Position numbers and translations under genes: made by a program. A DNA stretch of 64,000 bases from the NCBI RefSeq assembly GCF_013166575.1, contig NZ_JABKKE010000008.1:62001-126000 (forward strand). Direction: 5' to 3'. A model generated the notes under the pieces. It did not search any database and was not told the DNA's origin. It saw only the letters and a program-made list of their open reading frames with translations. This DNA comes from Xylanibacter rodentium (GTDB lineage: Bacteria > Bacteroidota > Bacteroidia > Bacteroidales > Bacteroidaceae). Below, piece after piece: positions 1 through 9,727 of the stretch (within the stretch, counting starts at the first letter, position 1; each line of letters starts with the position of its first letter).

Positions 1-1851
1 AGAATACTTATACAGATACTCGAACATCTCCTTGCTGTCCTCACTCGTACCGTAATCGCTGGCCCAATTCCAGCCAATGGTGAACTTATGATAGCGCAAC
101 ATGTCCATCACGCCCACTTCCGGTACAGCCACACGGAAAAGTTCAGGACACTGTGTCATACAAGCACCTACAAGCAGTCCACCGTTGCTGCCACCCACAA
201 TAGCCAAACGTTCAGGACCGGTATACTTATGGTTGATGAGATATTCGGCTGCAGCGATAAAATCGTCAAAAACATTTTGCTTTTGCATCTTCGTACCCGC
301 CTGATGCCATTCCTCACCATACTCACCGCCACCACGAAGATTGACCTCGGCATATATGCCGCCACTTTCGAGGAAGGGTATGCGCAAAGAAGAGAAACGC
401 GGTGACAGACTGATATTAAAACCTCCATATCCATATAAATAGACAGGATTACGACCATTAAGTTTCATACCTTTCTTATAGGTGATACTCATAGGTACAC
501 GTGTTCCATCCTTGCTGGTATAGAATATTTGCTCACTTATATAATCGGATAAGCGAAACGCTAACTTTGGTGTTGCGTAAACAACGCTATGGTCTGCCTC
601 TATATCGTAACTGTAGATTGTGGTAGGAACCGTATATGAGCCAAAGCCATAGAAGCATTCCTTATCATCCTTTTTGCCACTGAAATATACTGAACCTATC
701 ATTGGCAATGTTACCTCATGAAGGCGTTTTCCATAAAGGTCACAGACATAGGCATGTGATGAAGCATCCTTGGAATAGGTAAGTAAAAGTCTATTCCCTA
801 TAACATCGGCACTCTCCAATACATTCTCGCTCTCAGGCACTATCTCCAGCCAGCTGTCAACGCCTGGTGAAGCCAACGACGCTGACATAAGACGACAACG
901 AGGCGCGCCATAATTGGTCATTATCATGATTTGACTGCCTATATTCTCTATAGGATAATAATAATAGTTCATATCGGATGTCATCTGAATGAACTGCGAA
1001 TCGGCCTGTTTGAGACTGCGTACATAAAGATTGTTGCCTGCACCCTCACCGCTCTCAGTAAGAAAAGCCATGGTTTCCTCTTCGTTTACCGTAATGCTAT
1101 AGAAACGCTTTGGATAGGCCGGATTATGATAAAAGAGCACGTCTTCACTCTGCGGTGTACCTATTTTGTGATAATATATCTTATGCCCCTTATTGATGCC
1201 GGAAAATTCTGTTCCCTTAGCCAATGGAGCATCATAGGCACTGTAATAGAAGCCATCACCGTGCCATGCTGCACCAGAGAACTTTGCCCATTCGATATGG
1301 TCATCCATAAGACGTCCGGTTGACACGTCTATAACAAAGATTTCTTCCCAATCGCTACCGCTGCGCGATATGGCATAGGCGGCATATTTTCCGTTATGCG
1401 AGAAATAAACACCCTTCAAAGCCACCGTTCCATCGGTAGAAAGCGTATTGGGATCAAGAAACACACTCTGTTCCCCGTCAAGCCGTTCCATGGTATAAAG
1501 CACCGATTGATTCTGCAATCCATTGTTACGATAGATATAATAACGTCCGTGACGCTTGAATGGTACGCCTATTTTCTCATAATCAGCCAATTGTCTGAGT
1601 CTTTTGAGAAGTTTGTCACGAAAAGGAATCTTTTCAAAATAAGCATTGGTTACCTCGTTCTGCATCTTAACCCATGCCATGGTAGCCACACTTGTATCGT
1701 TTTCGAGCCAACGGTAAGGATCAGAAACTTTAGTGCCAAAATATTCATCCACAACATCGCATTTCACCGTGTTAGGATACTCTATCTGTGCCATGATTTT
1801 TTCTGATGGTGCCACAACAAATGCCAATAATATAATTGCCTTTAACTTCAT
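1..1851 (-). CDS. Prolyl oligopeptidase (S9A family), C-terminus cut by window edge
   Basis: Serine peptidase that cleaves short peptides after proline, probably exported to the periplasm. The start at 1851 gives a short signal peptide ending near MAQ. It is followed by the typical S9A opening (VxDEYFGTKVSDPYRWLEND), a long beta-propeller region, and the alpha/beta-hydrolase domain with YGYGGFN and the nucleophile motif GGSNGG (Ser about residue 555). 617 codons are inside the window; S9A proteins are usually about 700 residues, so the catalytic Asp and His lie beyond base 1. The family call is firm. The substrate is inferred only from the family. Confidence 0.93.
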   Translation of the reverse strand, partial: MKLKAIILLAFVVAPSEKIMAQIEYPNTVKCDVVDEYFGTKVSDPYRWLENDTSVATMAWVKMQNEVTNAYFEKIPFRDKLLKRLRQLADYEKIGVPFKRHGRYYIYRNNGLQNQSVLYTMERLDGEQSVFLDPNTLSTDGTVALKGVYFSHNGKYAAYAISRSGSDWEEIFVIDVSTGRLMDDHIEWAKFSGAAWHGDGFYYSAYDAPLAKGTEFSGINKGHKIYYHKIGTPQSEDVLFYHNPAYPKRFYSITVNEEETMAFLTESGEGAGNNLYVRSLKQADSQFIQMTSDMNYYYYPIENIGSQIMIMTNYGAPRCRLMSASLASPGVDSWLEIVPESENVLESADVIGNRLLLTYSKDASSHAYVCDLYGKRLHEVTLPMIGSVYFSGKKDDKECFYGFGSYTVPTTIYSYDIEADHSVVYATPKLAFRLSDYISEQIFYTSKDGTRVPMSITYKKGMKLNGRNPVYLYGYGGFNISLSPRFSSLRIPFLESGGIYAEVNLRGGGEYGEEWHQAGTKMQKQNVFDDFIAAAEYLINHKYTGPERLAIVGGSNGGLLVGACMTQCPELFRVAVPEVGVMDMLRYHKFTIGWNWASDYGTSEDSKEMFEYLYKYS

Positions 1852-1867
1852 ATGATTACATTCAATA

Positions 1868-2860
1868 CTATTCCATATTTTTTATATCTTCTATTGTAAG
1901 ACCTGTAGCCACAGATATCTGTTCTGCCGTAATACCCATATGCAACATTGACATGGCTATAGTCCTTTTCTCTTCGAAGCGACCCTTCTCCATACCTTCT
2001 TTCATCCCTTCTTTGAGTCCCTTCTCCAATCCTTCCTTCATGCCCTTCTCCATGCCTTCTCTCATGCCTTCCTTCATGCCTTCCCGCATGCCTTTCTTCA
2101 TGCCTTTCTCAAATCCTCTGTCAAGACCTTTCTTCTCAGCCGTTGTCATAATACTATACCAATCACGGTATATTTTCAAACTTTCTTCATATCCGATACG
2201 GTCTTGACGGTTGAACTTGGCAATCTCAGCTACCTCAAAAAGACGCTGGAAAACCTTTTCCTGCAAAGCCGCCGGACGTTCAAAGAGGGTAGCCAAATGA
2301 CGGATGGCATAAAGCCATTTGTCGAATAGGGTAACGAGTTCGGATTCTGTCTTTGTAAACTTAGGCATTTCGAGATAAACATACACCAATTTGTCATAAA
2401 AAACCTTACCGGTCTTCGTGTCCACCAATTTAACCTCATGGTGAAAATACTCAGGATCGGTATCATCAAAGCAGAAATTAAGAATACCTATCGTATAAAC
2501 GGTCTTAAGATTATAGTCCCAACTGTTACCACGGATAGCCTGATCACGAATAGGAAAAGTTGAATAAAACACACTGCGGTCCTTGAAGAACTGCTGTTCA
2601 GCTTTCTGCATTTCCACAAGAAACTTCTCACCTTTCTCATTCTCGCAATAAACATCGAACACAGCCTTACGGTCAAGTTCGCCCGTACCGAGTTGTTCAT
2701 TGTTGAGATATGTAAGGTCGCGGATGACCTCTTTGCCGTCAAACATAGAGTTAAGGAAACTGATTAGCAAGTCCTTGTTGACTTCCGTGCCAAAAAGTTT
2801 CTTGAAAGCAAAATCTGTATAAAAGTTGACGTATCTCTCGTCAAGATTGCCTAATGCCAT
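1868..2860 (-). CDS. Rpn-family recombination-promoting nuclease / PD-(D/E)XK transposase-like protein
   Basis: 330-residue protein of the Rpn / PF12784-like family (YhgA-type putative transposases). The N-terminus shows the family pattern FYTDFAFKKLFG...KDLLISFLNSMF and then VFDVYCENEKGEKFLVEMQ, where D, E and Q form a PD-(D/E)XK-type core. Such proteins can cut DNA and promote recA-independent recombination; activity here is inferred. Residues about 245-292 are a run of K/R/E-G-M tetrapeptides encoded by a 12-bp repeat, giving a charged, probably helical tail whose length may vary between strains. It has its own promoter upstream and is not in an operon with its neighbours. Confidence 0.85.
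   Translation of the reverse strand: MALGNLDERYVNFYTDFAFKKLFGTEVNKDLLISFLNSMFDGKEVIRDLTYLNNEQLGTGELDRKAVFDVYCENEKGEKFLVEMQKAEQQFFKDRSVFYSTFPIRDQAIRGNSWDYNLKTVYTIGILNFCFDDTDPEYFHHEVKLVDTKTGKVFYDKLVYVYLEMPKFTKTESELVTLFDKWLYAIRHLATLFERPAALQEKVFQRLFEVAEIAKFNRQDRIGYEESLKIYRDWYSIMTTAEKKGLDRGFEKGMKKGMREGMKEGMREGMEKGMKEGLEKGLKEGMKEGMEKGRFEEKRTIAMSMLHMGITAEQISVATGLTIEDIKNME
1983..2125 (-). repeat. Tandem 12-bp coding repeat (GMKEGM-type tail)
   Basis: About a dozen imperfect 12-bp units encode K/E-G-M/L-K/R/E tetrapeptides near the C-terminus of the Rpn-like protein. The unit keeps the reading frame, so copy-number change by slippage would lengthen or shorten the tail without breaking the gene. Confidence 0.8.
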
Positions 2861-2891
2861 AATCGTTACGGTTTTATATTATTCAATGTGG

Positions 2892-2922
2892 CAAATATAC
2901 TAAAATAAAACTTTATGGCAAA
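2892..2922 (-). promoter_or_regulatory. Bacteroidetes-type promoter of the Rpn-like gene
   Basis: On the minus strand TATATTTG (2899-2892) matches TAnnTTTG exactly, with TTTG (2922-2919) 19 bases upstream. The transcript would start a few bases after 2892, leaving a short leader before 2860. Confidence 0.6.
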
Positions 2923-3061
2923 AACAACCTCATAAAATAAAATAAAAAACGACGATAAAAACTAACTAATTAGCAAAAACATCCATTCGAATGACAAAGA
3001 ATATATATCCGGCAATAAAAAAACTTGTCCTGCAAGAACTTTTCGTTCTAATAAAGAAAGC

Positions 3062-3082
3062 CCCGCAAACGAGATTTGCGGG
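3062..3082 (-). terminator. Terminator of the frdCAB operon
   Basis: Perfect 8-bp stem CCCGCAAA/TTTGCGGG with a 5-base loop lies just after the frdB stop. On the minus strand it is followed by a T-rich stretch. Confidence 0.7.
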
Positions 3083-3108
3083 ACTTTCTGATACATTATC
3101 CGAAGACT

Positions 3109-3864
3109 TCAATCGGCTAACTTTGCCTTGATAAATTCGCGGTTCAAACGGGCTATATTGGCTATCGACTCGTTCTTTGGGCACTCGGCCTCGCAAGCAC
3201 GGGTGTTTGTACAGTTACCGAAGCCCAATTCGTCCATCTTGGCAATCATGGCCTTGGCACGCTTGGCTGCTTCGGGACGGCCCTGCGGCAGCAGAGCAAG
3301 CTGGCTCACCTTAGAACTTACGAAAAGCATGGCCGAACCATTCTTGCAGGCAGCCACACAGCAACCGCAACCGATACATGTGGCAGCATCCATGGCTTCA
3401 TCGGCATCCTCCTTGGGAATAAGGATAGCGTTGGCGTCCTGAGCCTGTCCGGTGCGCACGGTGGTGTAGCCTCCGGCCTGAATAATCTTGTCGAAAGCCG
3501 AACGATCTACCATACAGTCCTTGATAACTGGGAAAGCAGCCGAACGCCACGGTTCAACTGTGATTACATCGCCATCATTGAAACGGCGCATATAAAGCTG
3601 ACAGGTGGTTGCACCCGTAGCCGGTCCGTGTGGATGACCATTGATGTAGAGTGAGCACATACCGCAGATACCCTCGCGGCAGTCGTGATCAAACACGAAC
3701 GGCTCGTTACCCTCGCTGATAAGTTCTTCATTAAGGATGTCAAGCATCTCGAGGAACGAAGTGTCATCGGGGATGTTCTTCATCTCACGTGTGTCGAAGT
3801 GCCCCTCATCCTTGGGACCGTTCTGCTTCCAGTACTTCAGTGTGAAACTTATATTTCTTGCCAT
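3109..3864 (-). CDS. frdB: Fumarate reductase/succinate dehydrogenase iron-sulfur subunit
   Basis: Iron-sulfur subunit that passes electrons between the flavoprotein and the membrane quinone site. The 251-residue protein shows the [2Fe-2S] motif ([21 protein letters not shown]), the [4Fe-4S]-type motif [14 protein letters not shown], and the third cluster ligands [14 protein letters not shown]. It is the last gene of frdC-frdA-frdB, 14 bases after frdA. In fermenting Bacteroidales this complex mainly reduces fumarate to succinate with menaquinol; the direction is inferred from family and taxon. Confidence 0.96.
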   Translation of the reverse strand: MARNISFTLKYWKQNGPKDEGHFDTREMKNIPDDTSFLEMLDILNEELISEGNEPFVFDHDCREGICGMCSLYINGHPHGPATGATTCQLYMRRFNDGDVITVEPWRSAAFPVIKDCMVDRSAFDKIIQAGGYTTVRTGQAQDANAILIPKEDADEAMDAATCIGCGCCVAACKNGSAMLFVSSKVSQLALLPQGRPEAAKRAKAMIAKMDELGFGNCTNTRACEAECPKNESIANIARLNREFIKAKLAD

Positions 3865-3878
3865 TTTATTTCGTGTTA

Positions 3879-5870
3879 TTAGTTCTTGTAATTTCTTGTC
3901 TGTACCTTTATTGCCTCATACTCAAGCGGTTCCTTAATGAGTTCGGGTGCCTTTTCGTCAGAGCCCTGATACTCCCAGCAGCCTACATAGAAGAACTCCT
4001 CATCGTTACGCTTGGCCTCGCCTTCCTCGGTTTGGTGCTCTTCGCGGAAGTGACCGCCACAGCTCTCTTCACGATGCAGGGCGTCGTAAGCAACGAGCTC
4101 ACCCATGGTGATGAAGTCACGCAGGTGGATGGCCTTGTCAAGTTCCACGTTGAGTCCTTCCTTGGATCCGGGGATGAATAGGTTGGTATTGAACTCGTTG
4201 CGCAGTTCCTTCATCAGTTTCAAACCTTCCTCAAGTCCCTTCTTGGTGCGGCCCATGCCAACTTTTTCCCACATGATGTGTCCAAGCTCCTTGTGGATAG
4301 AGTCTACAGAGCGCTTGCCCTTGATGTTCATCAGCTTGTCGATTTCGGCGTTGACCTTCTTCTCGGCCTCGGCAAACTCAGGCAGATCGGTAGACAGACG
4401 CGGCCAGATAGACTGGTCGGCCAGATAGTTCTGTATTGTGTAAGGCAGCACGAAGTAACCATCGGCCAGTCCCTGCATCAGAGCCGATGCACCCAGACGG
4501 TTGGCACCGTGATCCGAGAAGTTGCACTCGCCGATGGCGAAGAGTCCGGGGATGGTTGTCTGCAGCTCGTAGTCAACCCATATACCGCCCATGGTGTAGT
4601 GTACAGCCGGGAATATCATCATCGGGTTGTAATACTTCACGCCGTTGATTTCGTTGGCCAGCTCGCCGGGGTTCACGTCGGTGATTTCCTCGTACATGTC
4701 GAACAGGTTGCCATAGCGCTGCAGAATTTGGTCGATGCCCAGACGGTTGATAGACTCGGAGAAGTCGAGGAACACAGCCTTACCTGTGTTGTTCACGCCG
4801 TAACCTTTGTCACAGCGCTCCTTGGCGGCACGCGAGGCCACGTCGCGGGGAACGAGGTTACCGAATGCCGGATAGCGGCGCTCCAGATAGTAGTCGCGGT
4901 CTTCCTCGGGAATGTCGCTACCCTTAATCTTACCGGCCTTTAATTTTTCGGCATCCTCCAGCTTCTTCGGCACCCAGATGCGGCCGTCGTTACGCAGCGA
5001 CTCCGACATCAGCGTCAGCTTAGACTGATTGGAGTGTTCACCACCGTGAACGGGGATACATGTGGGGTGAATCTGAACGTAAGAGGGGTTGGCGAAGTAA
5101 GCACCCTTACGGTAGCAGGCCATAGCAGCCGAACAATTGCAGCCCATGGCATTGGTAGAAAGGAAGTATGTATTTCCGTAACCGCCCGTCGCTATGACAA
5201 CGGCATTGGCACTGAAACGCTCGAGCTTGCCGGTTACGAGATTCTTGGCAATGATACCACGGGCACGACCGTCAACGATAACAACATCCTCCATCTCGTA
5301 GCGGGCATACAACTTCACCTTACCTGCCTTGATCTGACAGCTCAGCGAAGAATAGGCACCAAGCAGAAGCTGCTGACCTGTCTGTCCTTTGGCATAGAAC
5401 GTACGCGACACCTGGGCACCACCGAACGAGCGGTTGGCGAGCATGCCGCCGTACTCGCGTGCAAAAGGCACACCCTGAGCCACACACTGATCAATGATAT
5501 CGTTTGACACCTCGGCCAGACGATAGACGTTGGCTTCACGGGCACGATAGTCGCCACCCTTCACCGTATCGTAAAACAACCGGTAAACGGAGTCACCGTC
5601 ATTCTGATAGTTCTTGGCGGCGTTGATTCCTCCCTGAGCGGCGATAGAGTGAGCGCGACGGGGAGAATCCTGTATGCAGAAGTTGAGCACATTGAAGCCC
5701 ATTTCGCCGAGCGAGGCGGCAGCCGATGCACCGGCCAGACCCGTACCGACAACGATAACATCGAGCTTGAGCTTGTTCTTGGGGTTCACCAGACGCTGGT
5801 GAGCTTTATAATTGGTCCATTTCTCGGCCACAGGGCCTTCGGGTATTCTGGAATTTAATGTCTTAGCCAT
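3879..5870 (-). CDS. frdA: Fumarate reductase/succinate dehydrogenase flavoprotein subunit
   Basis: Catalytic FAD subunit (663 residues) interconverting fumarate and succinate. It has an N-terminal Rossmann motif ([19 protein letters not shown]), the covalent-FAD histidine in [11 protein letters not shown], the substrate-side motif [10 protein letters not shown], and a C-terminal FAD segment [21 protein letters not shown]. It is slightly longer than E. coli FrdA and resembles the B-type quinol:fumarate reductases with a single cytochrome b subunit. It lies 49 bases after frdC and is presumably cotranscribed with it. Confidence 0.96.
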   Translation of the reverse strand: MAKTLNSRIPEGPVAEKWTNYKAHQRLVNPKNKLKLDVIVVGTGLAGASAAASLGEMGFNVLNFCIQDSPRRAHSIAAQGGINAAKNYQNDGDSVYRLFYDTVKGGDYRAREANVYRLAEVSNDIIDQCVAQGVPFAREYGGMLANRSFGGAQVSRTFYAKGQTGQQLLLGAYSSLSCQIKAGKVKLYARYEMEDVVIVDGRARGIIAKNLVTGKLERFSANAVVIATGGYGNTYFLSTNAMGCNCSAAMACYRKGAYFANPSYVQIHPTCIPVHGGEHSNQSKLTLMSESLRNDGRIWVPKKLEDAEKLKAGKIKGSDIPEEDRDYYLERRYPAFGNLVPRDVASRAAKERCDKGYGVNNTGKAVFLDFSESINRLGIDQILQRYGNLFDMYEEITDVNPGELANEINGVKYYNPMMIFPAVHYTMGGIWVDYELQTTIPGLFAIGECNFSDHGANRLGASALMQGLADGYFVLPYTIQNYLADQSIWPRLSTDLPEFAEAEKKVNAEIDKLMNIKGKRSVDSIHKELGHIMWEKVGMGRTKKGLEEGLKLMKELRNEFNTNLFIPGSKEGLNVELDKAIHLRDFITMGELVAYDALHREESCGGHFREEHQTEEGEAKRNDEEFFYVGCWEYQGSDEKAPELIKEPLEYEAIKVQTRNYKN

Positions 5871-5919
5871 AATAATATTCTTTCTTCTTGATATTGATTA
5901 GCATTTGTACTATAACGGA

Positions 5920-6603
5920 TTATCCGACGCAACATCCCAGACAGTCCTGGAAAGCGAAGAACAATACCACTACGAGGAAGCCAAGCATGAGCAGTGTCGT
6001 GTAGGCGACACCTATCACTTTCCAGCGGCAGAACCATGTCTTGCCGTTCCAGCCAAGTGTCTGCATGGCACTCCAGAAACCGTGAGTGAGGTGGAACCAC
6101 AGGGCTGCAAGCCACACGATGTAAAGCACTACGAACAGCGGATTGGCAAAAGTGTCCAGAATGTAGGCGTAGCCGTCGGCAGGGTCATAGACTGTGCTGA
6201 TTCCGGTAACCTCGGCAAACATCATGTTGTACCAGAAGTTCCACAGATGGAGCAGCAATCCGAGCACCACCACGATACCGAGCACGAGCATGTTCTGAGA
6301 CGCCCACTCCACTTTACCGGGACGTGCCGTCACTTCATAGCGCGCACCACCTCGGGCACGGCGGTTCTGTGCCGTGAGCAGAAATGCGTAGACAATGTGA
6401 ACGACAGCCAGACCGGCCAGACCGGCCGTTGCCACAAGAGCATACCAGTTGGCACCGAGAAACTCGCAAATCATGTTGTAAGCATCGCCCGAAAACAGCG
6501 CCACCACGTTCATCGACATGTGGAATGTCAAGAACAGAATAAGCGCAATACCGGTAACCGACATCACAACTTTTCGACCAATAGATGAATTAAATAACCA
6601 CAT
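5920..6603 (-). CDS. frdC: Fumarate reductase/succinate dehydrogenase cytochrome b subunit
   Basis: Membrane anchor that carries haem b and the menaquinone site (227 residues). About five hydrophobic helices are visible, starting with VVMSVTGIALILFLTFHMSMN, with several helix-embedded histidines (FHMSMN, LLHLWNFWY, WFHLTHGFW) as expected for a di-haem b558-type subunit. It is the first gene of the operon. Its C-terminus ends with an odd Cys-rich stretch (CLGCC). Confidence 0.93.
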   Translation of the reverse strand: MWLFNSSIGRKVVMSVTGIALILFLTFHMSMNVVALFSGDAYNMICEFLGANWYALVATAGLAGLAVVHIVYAFLLTAQNRRARGGARYEVTARPGKVEWASQNMLVLGIVVVLGLLLHLWNFWYNMMFAEVTGISTVYDPADGYAYILDTFANPLFVVLYIVWLAALWFHLTHGFWSAMQTLGWNGKTWFCRWKVIGVAYTTLLMLGFLVVVLFFAFQDCLGCCVG

Positions 6604-6731
6604 AAATGATTGAAATTAAAATATTTAACTGTTAAACTTGAATTTGTCACAGCCATAGACAGAGACACATAGCCTCCGAAAAAATGAGTATCACTACTTG
6701 ACAATAGGTATATTACTTATTATTTTGAACG

Positions 6732-6762
6732 CAAAATTACTATAAATTAATGATAAATCAAA
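6732..6762 (-). promoter_or_regulatory. frdCAB promoter
   Basis: Minus strand TAATTTTG (6739-6732) matches TAnnTTTG, and TTTG (6762-6759) lies 19 bases upstream. This implies a leader of about 120 bases before frdC. Confidence 0.65.
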
Positions 6763-6956
6763 GTTTTTAAGACAAAAAACGGATTTTAATGTTTATTTAT
6801 CTGAATTTTCAAATATCCGGAAGACAAGGCATACCAAATTGATTGGGATATAGTATTGCCGTCCGGTTTCAACACAAATACAGACATACAGAACACATAC
6901 ACAAACGCCAATACGAATTTAGCAACCATAAATCCATGATAATACAAAAGTTTTTG

Positions 6957-6964
6957 TAATTTTG
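6957..6964 (+). promoter_or_regulatory. -7 box of mnmG
   Basis: TAATTTTG matches TAnnTTTG 35 bases before the mnmG start. No clear TTTG is seen at -33, so the call is moderate. Confidence 0.45.
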
Positions 6965-6999
6965 CAAACACAAAAAACAAGCAGTCAAAAGATATAACA

Positions 7000-8871
7000 A
7001 TGACATTAAAATACGACGTTCTGGTAATCGGAGGCGGACACGCCGGATGCGAAGCGGCCACGGCAGCAGCCAATATGGGCGCACACACATGCCTGGTGAC
7101 AATGGACATGAACAAGATTGCGCAGATGAGTTGCAATCCGGCAGTGGGAGGCATAGCCAAGGGACAGATTGTCAGAGAGATCGATGCACTCGGCGGACAG
7201 ATGGGACTGGTAACCGATGCCACAGCCATACAGTTCCGTATGCTAAACCGTTCCAAAGGACCCGCCGTTTGGAGTCCGAGGGCACAGTGTGACCGGGAGA
7301 AATTCATATGGCAATGGCGCACGGTCCTTGACCACACACCCAACCTTGACATTTGGCAGGATCAGGCCGAAGAGCTGATTGTAGAACACGGACAAGCCGC
7401 CGGCATAATGACTATATGGGGCGCAGAACTGCGGGCACGCTGCATCATAGTGACTGCGGGAACATTCCTGAACGGACTGATGCACATTGGACGGCACATG
7501 GTGCCCGGCGGACGGATTGCCGAACCGGCCGTTCCCCGCTTCACCGAAAGCATAACGCGACACGGCATCACATCAGCACGGATGAAAACAGGAACACCTG
7601 TGCGCATAGACCGCAGATCGGTGCATTTTGAGGATATGGAGATACAAGAGGGCGAGACAGATTTCCACCGATTCAGTTTCATGGGCAGCGGACGCCCTCT
7701 GCAACAATTGCCATGCTGGACATGCTACACCAACCGCAATGTGCACGACACCCTGCGCGGAGGACTGGCAGACTCCCCCCTCTACAACGGACAGATAAAA
7801 AGCATCGGACCACGCTATTGCCCGTCAATAGAGACCAAACTGATGACCTTCCCCGACAAGGACATACACCCGCTATTCCTCGAACCGGAAGGCGAAAATA
7901 CCAATGAGATGTATCTCAACGGCTTTTCATCGTCGCTGCCAATGGAAGTGCAGATTGAAGCACTTCGAAAGATTCCTGCACTCAGAGACGTCAAGGTATA
8001 TCGTCCGGGATACGCCATCGAGTATGATTTCTTCGACCCGACACAGCTTAAGCACTCGCTCGAATCGAAAACAATCAGCGGACTTTTCTTTGCCGGACAA
8101 GTCAACGGCACCACAGGATATGAAGAGGCGGCAGGGCAAGGACTCGTTGCCGGCATCAACGCCGCTCTTCTATGCGGTGGAAACAAACCTTTTATCATGC
8201 GACGTGACGAGAGCTACATCGGTGTGTTAATCGACGACCTCGTCACGAAAGGTGTCGACGAACCTTACCGCATGTTCACTTCACGTGCGGAATACCGTAT
8301 ACTGCTACGTCAGGACGATGCCGACGCACGCCTGACTGAAAGAGCCTATAGCATAGGATTGGCAAAACGCGAACGCTATGATCATTGGATGAAAAAGAAA
8401 ACGGGTATCAGCTATTTAGAACATTTCTGCGAAACGCAACCTGTAAAACCACGCGAGATAAACGATGCTTTGGAACGTCTCGGCACCACCCCGTTACGCG
8501 AAGGATGCAGACTCAGCGATCTGATCGGCCGTCCGCAAATAAGCATAGAGATACTTTCGGAATTGATTCCGCAATTAAAGGAAGCCGTCAACAAACCTGA
8601 AAACCGCAAAGAGGAGATAGCTGAAGCGGCCGAAATCCGCATAAAATACAAAGGGTATATAGAGCGTGAGCGGATGGTTGCCGAAAAGATGCACCGCCTG
8701 GAGAATATAAAGATAAAAGGACACTTCAAATATTCGGAGATGCAACAGCTGTCAACGGAAGCCCGCCAGAAGCTGGAGAAGATTAACCCGGAAACTTTGG
8801 CTCAAGCAAGCCGCATTCCCGGAATATCGCCAAGTGACATCAACGTGATGCTCGTACTTATAGGAAGATAG
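7000..8871 (+). CDS. mnmG: tRNA uridine 5-carboxymethylaminomethyl modification enzyme MnmG (GidA)
   Basis: FAD-dependent enzyme that, with MnmE, adds the carboxymethylaminomethyl group to U34 of certain tRNAs. The 623-residue protein opens with the FAD motif VIGGGHAGCEAA and shows the family signatures CNPAVGGIAKGQIVREIDALGG, GPRYCPSIETK and GYEEAAGQGLVAGINAA, plus the C-terminal helical domain with PGISPSDI for MnmE/tRNA contact. Length is normal. The start follows an A-rich leader without Shine-Dalgarno, usual in this phylum. The intergenic gap after it holds a parS-like site. Confidence 0.97.
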   Translation: MTLKYDVLVIGGGHAGCEAATAAANMGAHTCLVTMDMNKIAQMSCNPAVGGIAKGQIVREIDALGGQMGLVTDATAIQFRMLNRSKGPAVWSPRAQCDREKFIWQWRTVLDHTPNLDIWQDQAEELIVEHGQAAGIMTIWGAELRARCIIVTAGTFLNGLMHIGRHMVPGGRIAEPAVPRFTESITRHGITSARMKTGTPVRIDRRSVHFEDMEIQEGETDFHRFSFMGSGRPLQQLPCWTCYTNRNVHDTLRGGLADSPLYNGQIKSIGPRYCPSIETKLMTFPDKDIHPLFLEPEGENTNEMYLNGFSSSLPMEVQIEALRKIPALRDVKVYRPGYAIEYDFFDPTQLKHSLESKTISGLFFAGQVNGTTGYEEAAGQGLVAGINAALLCGGNKPFIMRRDESYIGVLIDDLVTKGVDEPYRMFTSRAEYRILLRQDDADARLTERAYSIGLAKRERYDHWMKKKTGISYLEHFCETQPVKPREINDALERLGTTPLREGCRLSDLIGRPQISIEILSELIPQLKEAVNKPENRKEEIAEAAEIRIKYKGYIERERMVAEKMHRLENIKIKGHFKYSEMQQLSTEARQKLEKINPETLAQASRIPGISPSDINVMLVLIGR

Positions 8872-8920
8872 CATTGGCTAATGTCTAAAAATCCCTTCCT
8901 TTATATTGCTGGCAGATAAA

Positions 8921-8934
8921 GTTTCACGTGAAAC
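8921..8934. other. parS-like ParB binding site 1
   Basis: The perfect 14-bp palindrome GTTTCACGTGAAAC is the core of the bacterial parS consensus, TGTTTCACGTGAAACA. It lies between mnmG and apt. ParB recognition is inferred from the known consensus; the sequence is seen directly. Confidence 0.85.
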
Positions 8935-8969
8935 AATCAAATATAACATAAATTTATAACTCACTGAGT

Positions 8970-9500
8970 ATGAACAACAAAACATTAATGGACAACCTGA
9001 GATGCATTCCCGACTTTCCACAAAAGGGAATCAACTTCCGCGACGTCACGACACTATTCAAAAGCCCCGAATGTCTGAACATCATGGTAGACGAGCTATA
9101 CGAGATGTACAAGAATAAAGGCATAACAAAAATAGTAGGCATAGAGAGCCGCGGTTTCGTTCTTTCCTCTGCCCTTGCCGTCCGGTTAGGAGCCGGAGTC
9201 GTACTTTGCCGCAAACCGGGCAAACTTCCGGCCGAAACCGTAAAAGAAAACTATACCAAGGAATACGGAAGCGACACAATCGAAATACACAAAGATGCGA
9301 TATCATCGGAAGATGTAGTGTTGCTGCACGATGATCTTTTGGCCACCGGAGGAACAATGAGAGCCGCATACAACTTGGTAAAGAAGTTCAATCCGAAAGA
9401 AATCCTCGTAAACTTCATCATCGAAATCACAGACGAGGGTCTGCACGGCCGCGATGCTTTCGAGAAAGACACCGAGGTAACGACATTGATTACAGTATAA
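8970..9500 (+). CDS. apt: Adenine phosphoribosyltransferase
   Basis: Purine salvage enzyme making AMP from adenine and PRPP in the cytoplasm. The 176-residue protein has the APT opening (IPDFPQKGINFRDVTTLF), the ESRGF motif, and the PRPP-binding loop VVLLHDDLLATGGTM. Length is standard. It stands alone between two parS-like sites, with a long stem-loop after it. Confidence 0.97.
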   Translation: MNNKTLMDNLRCIPDFPQKGINFRDVTTLFKSPECLNIMVDELYEMYKNKGITKIVGIESRGFVLSSALAVRLGAGVVLCRKPGKLPAETVKENYTKEYGSDTIEIHKDAISSEDVVLLHDDLLATGGTMRAAYNLVKKFNPKEILVNFIIEITDEGLHGRDAFEKDTEVTTLITV

Positions 9501-9546
9501 CCAAAAGAAAACAGCCGCCGGTTCGAACCTTATAAGGACACATAAA

Positions 9547-9626
9547 AAGACACGGAATTCATGAACGATACGGGATACGACATCAGCAGCATGCCCGAAA
9601 ACGCAGATTCATGAAATCCGTGTCTT
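9547..9626. repeat. Large stem-loop after apt
   Basis: Arms of 19 bases (9547-9565 and 9608-9626, AAGACACGGA... / ...TCCGTGTCTT, one mismatch) enclose a 42-base loop. T-rich sequence follows on the plus strand, so it may end apt transcripts, though the loop is unusually long for a simple terminator. Confidence 0.6.
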
Positions 9627-9672
9627 CATTTTACAATCCGGCCACTTGTACAACAGAATAGAGGCAGCAGAA

Positions 9673-9686
9673 GTTTCACGTGAAAC
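9673..9686. other. parS-like ParB binding site 2
   Basis: Second perfect copy of GTTTCACGTGAAAC, 752 bp from the first, in the apt-uvrC gap. Both copies share the flanks AA before and AA after. No third perfect copy was noticed in the window. Confidence 0.85.
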
Positions 9687-9727
9687 AAAATTCAGTAAAC
9701 TATCTTTAAACAAAGGAGTTGCAAGCT

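Larger units (their letters stand above)
6604..6999 (+). other. Divergent intergenic region frdC / mnmG
   Basis: About 400 bases with the frdC promoter (6732-6762), a roughly 120-base frdC leader, and a promoter-like box for mnmG at 6957-6964. The stretch 6785-6950 shows no convincing gene, repeat or RNA structure. Confidence 0.6.

Noticed and set aside
1983..2125. Collagen-like or toxin repeat
   Set aside because: The repeat is a K/E-G-M tetrapeptide tail typical of this nuclease/transposase-like family, not Gly-X-Y.
9514..9530. GGTTCGAACC after apt as a tRNA T-loop
   Set aside because: The sequence is just a palindrome. No acceptor, D or anticodon arms fit on either strand, and the upstream side is apt coding sequence.
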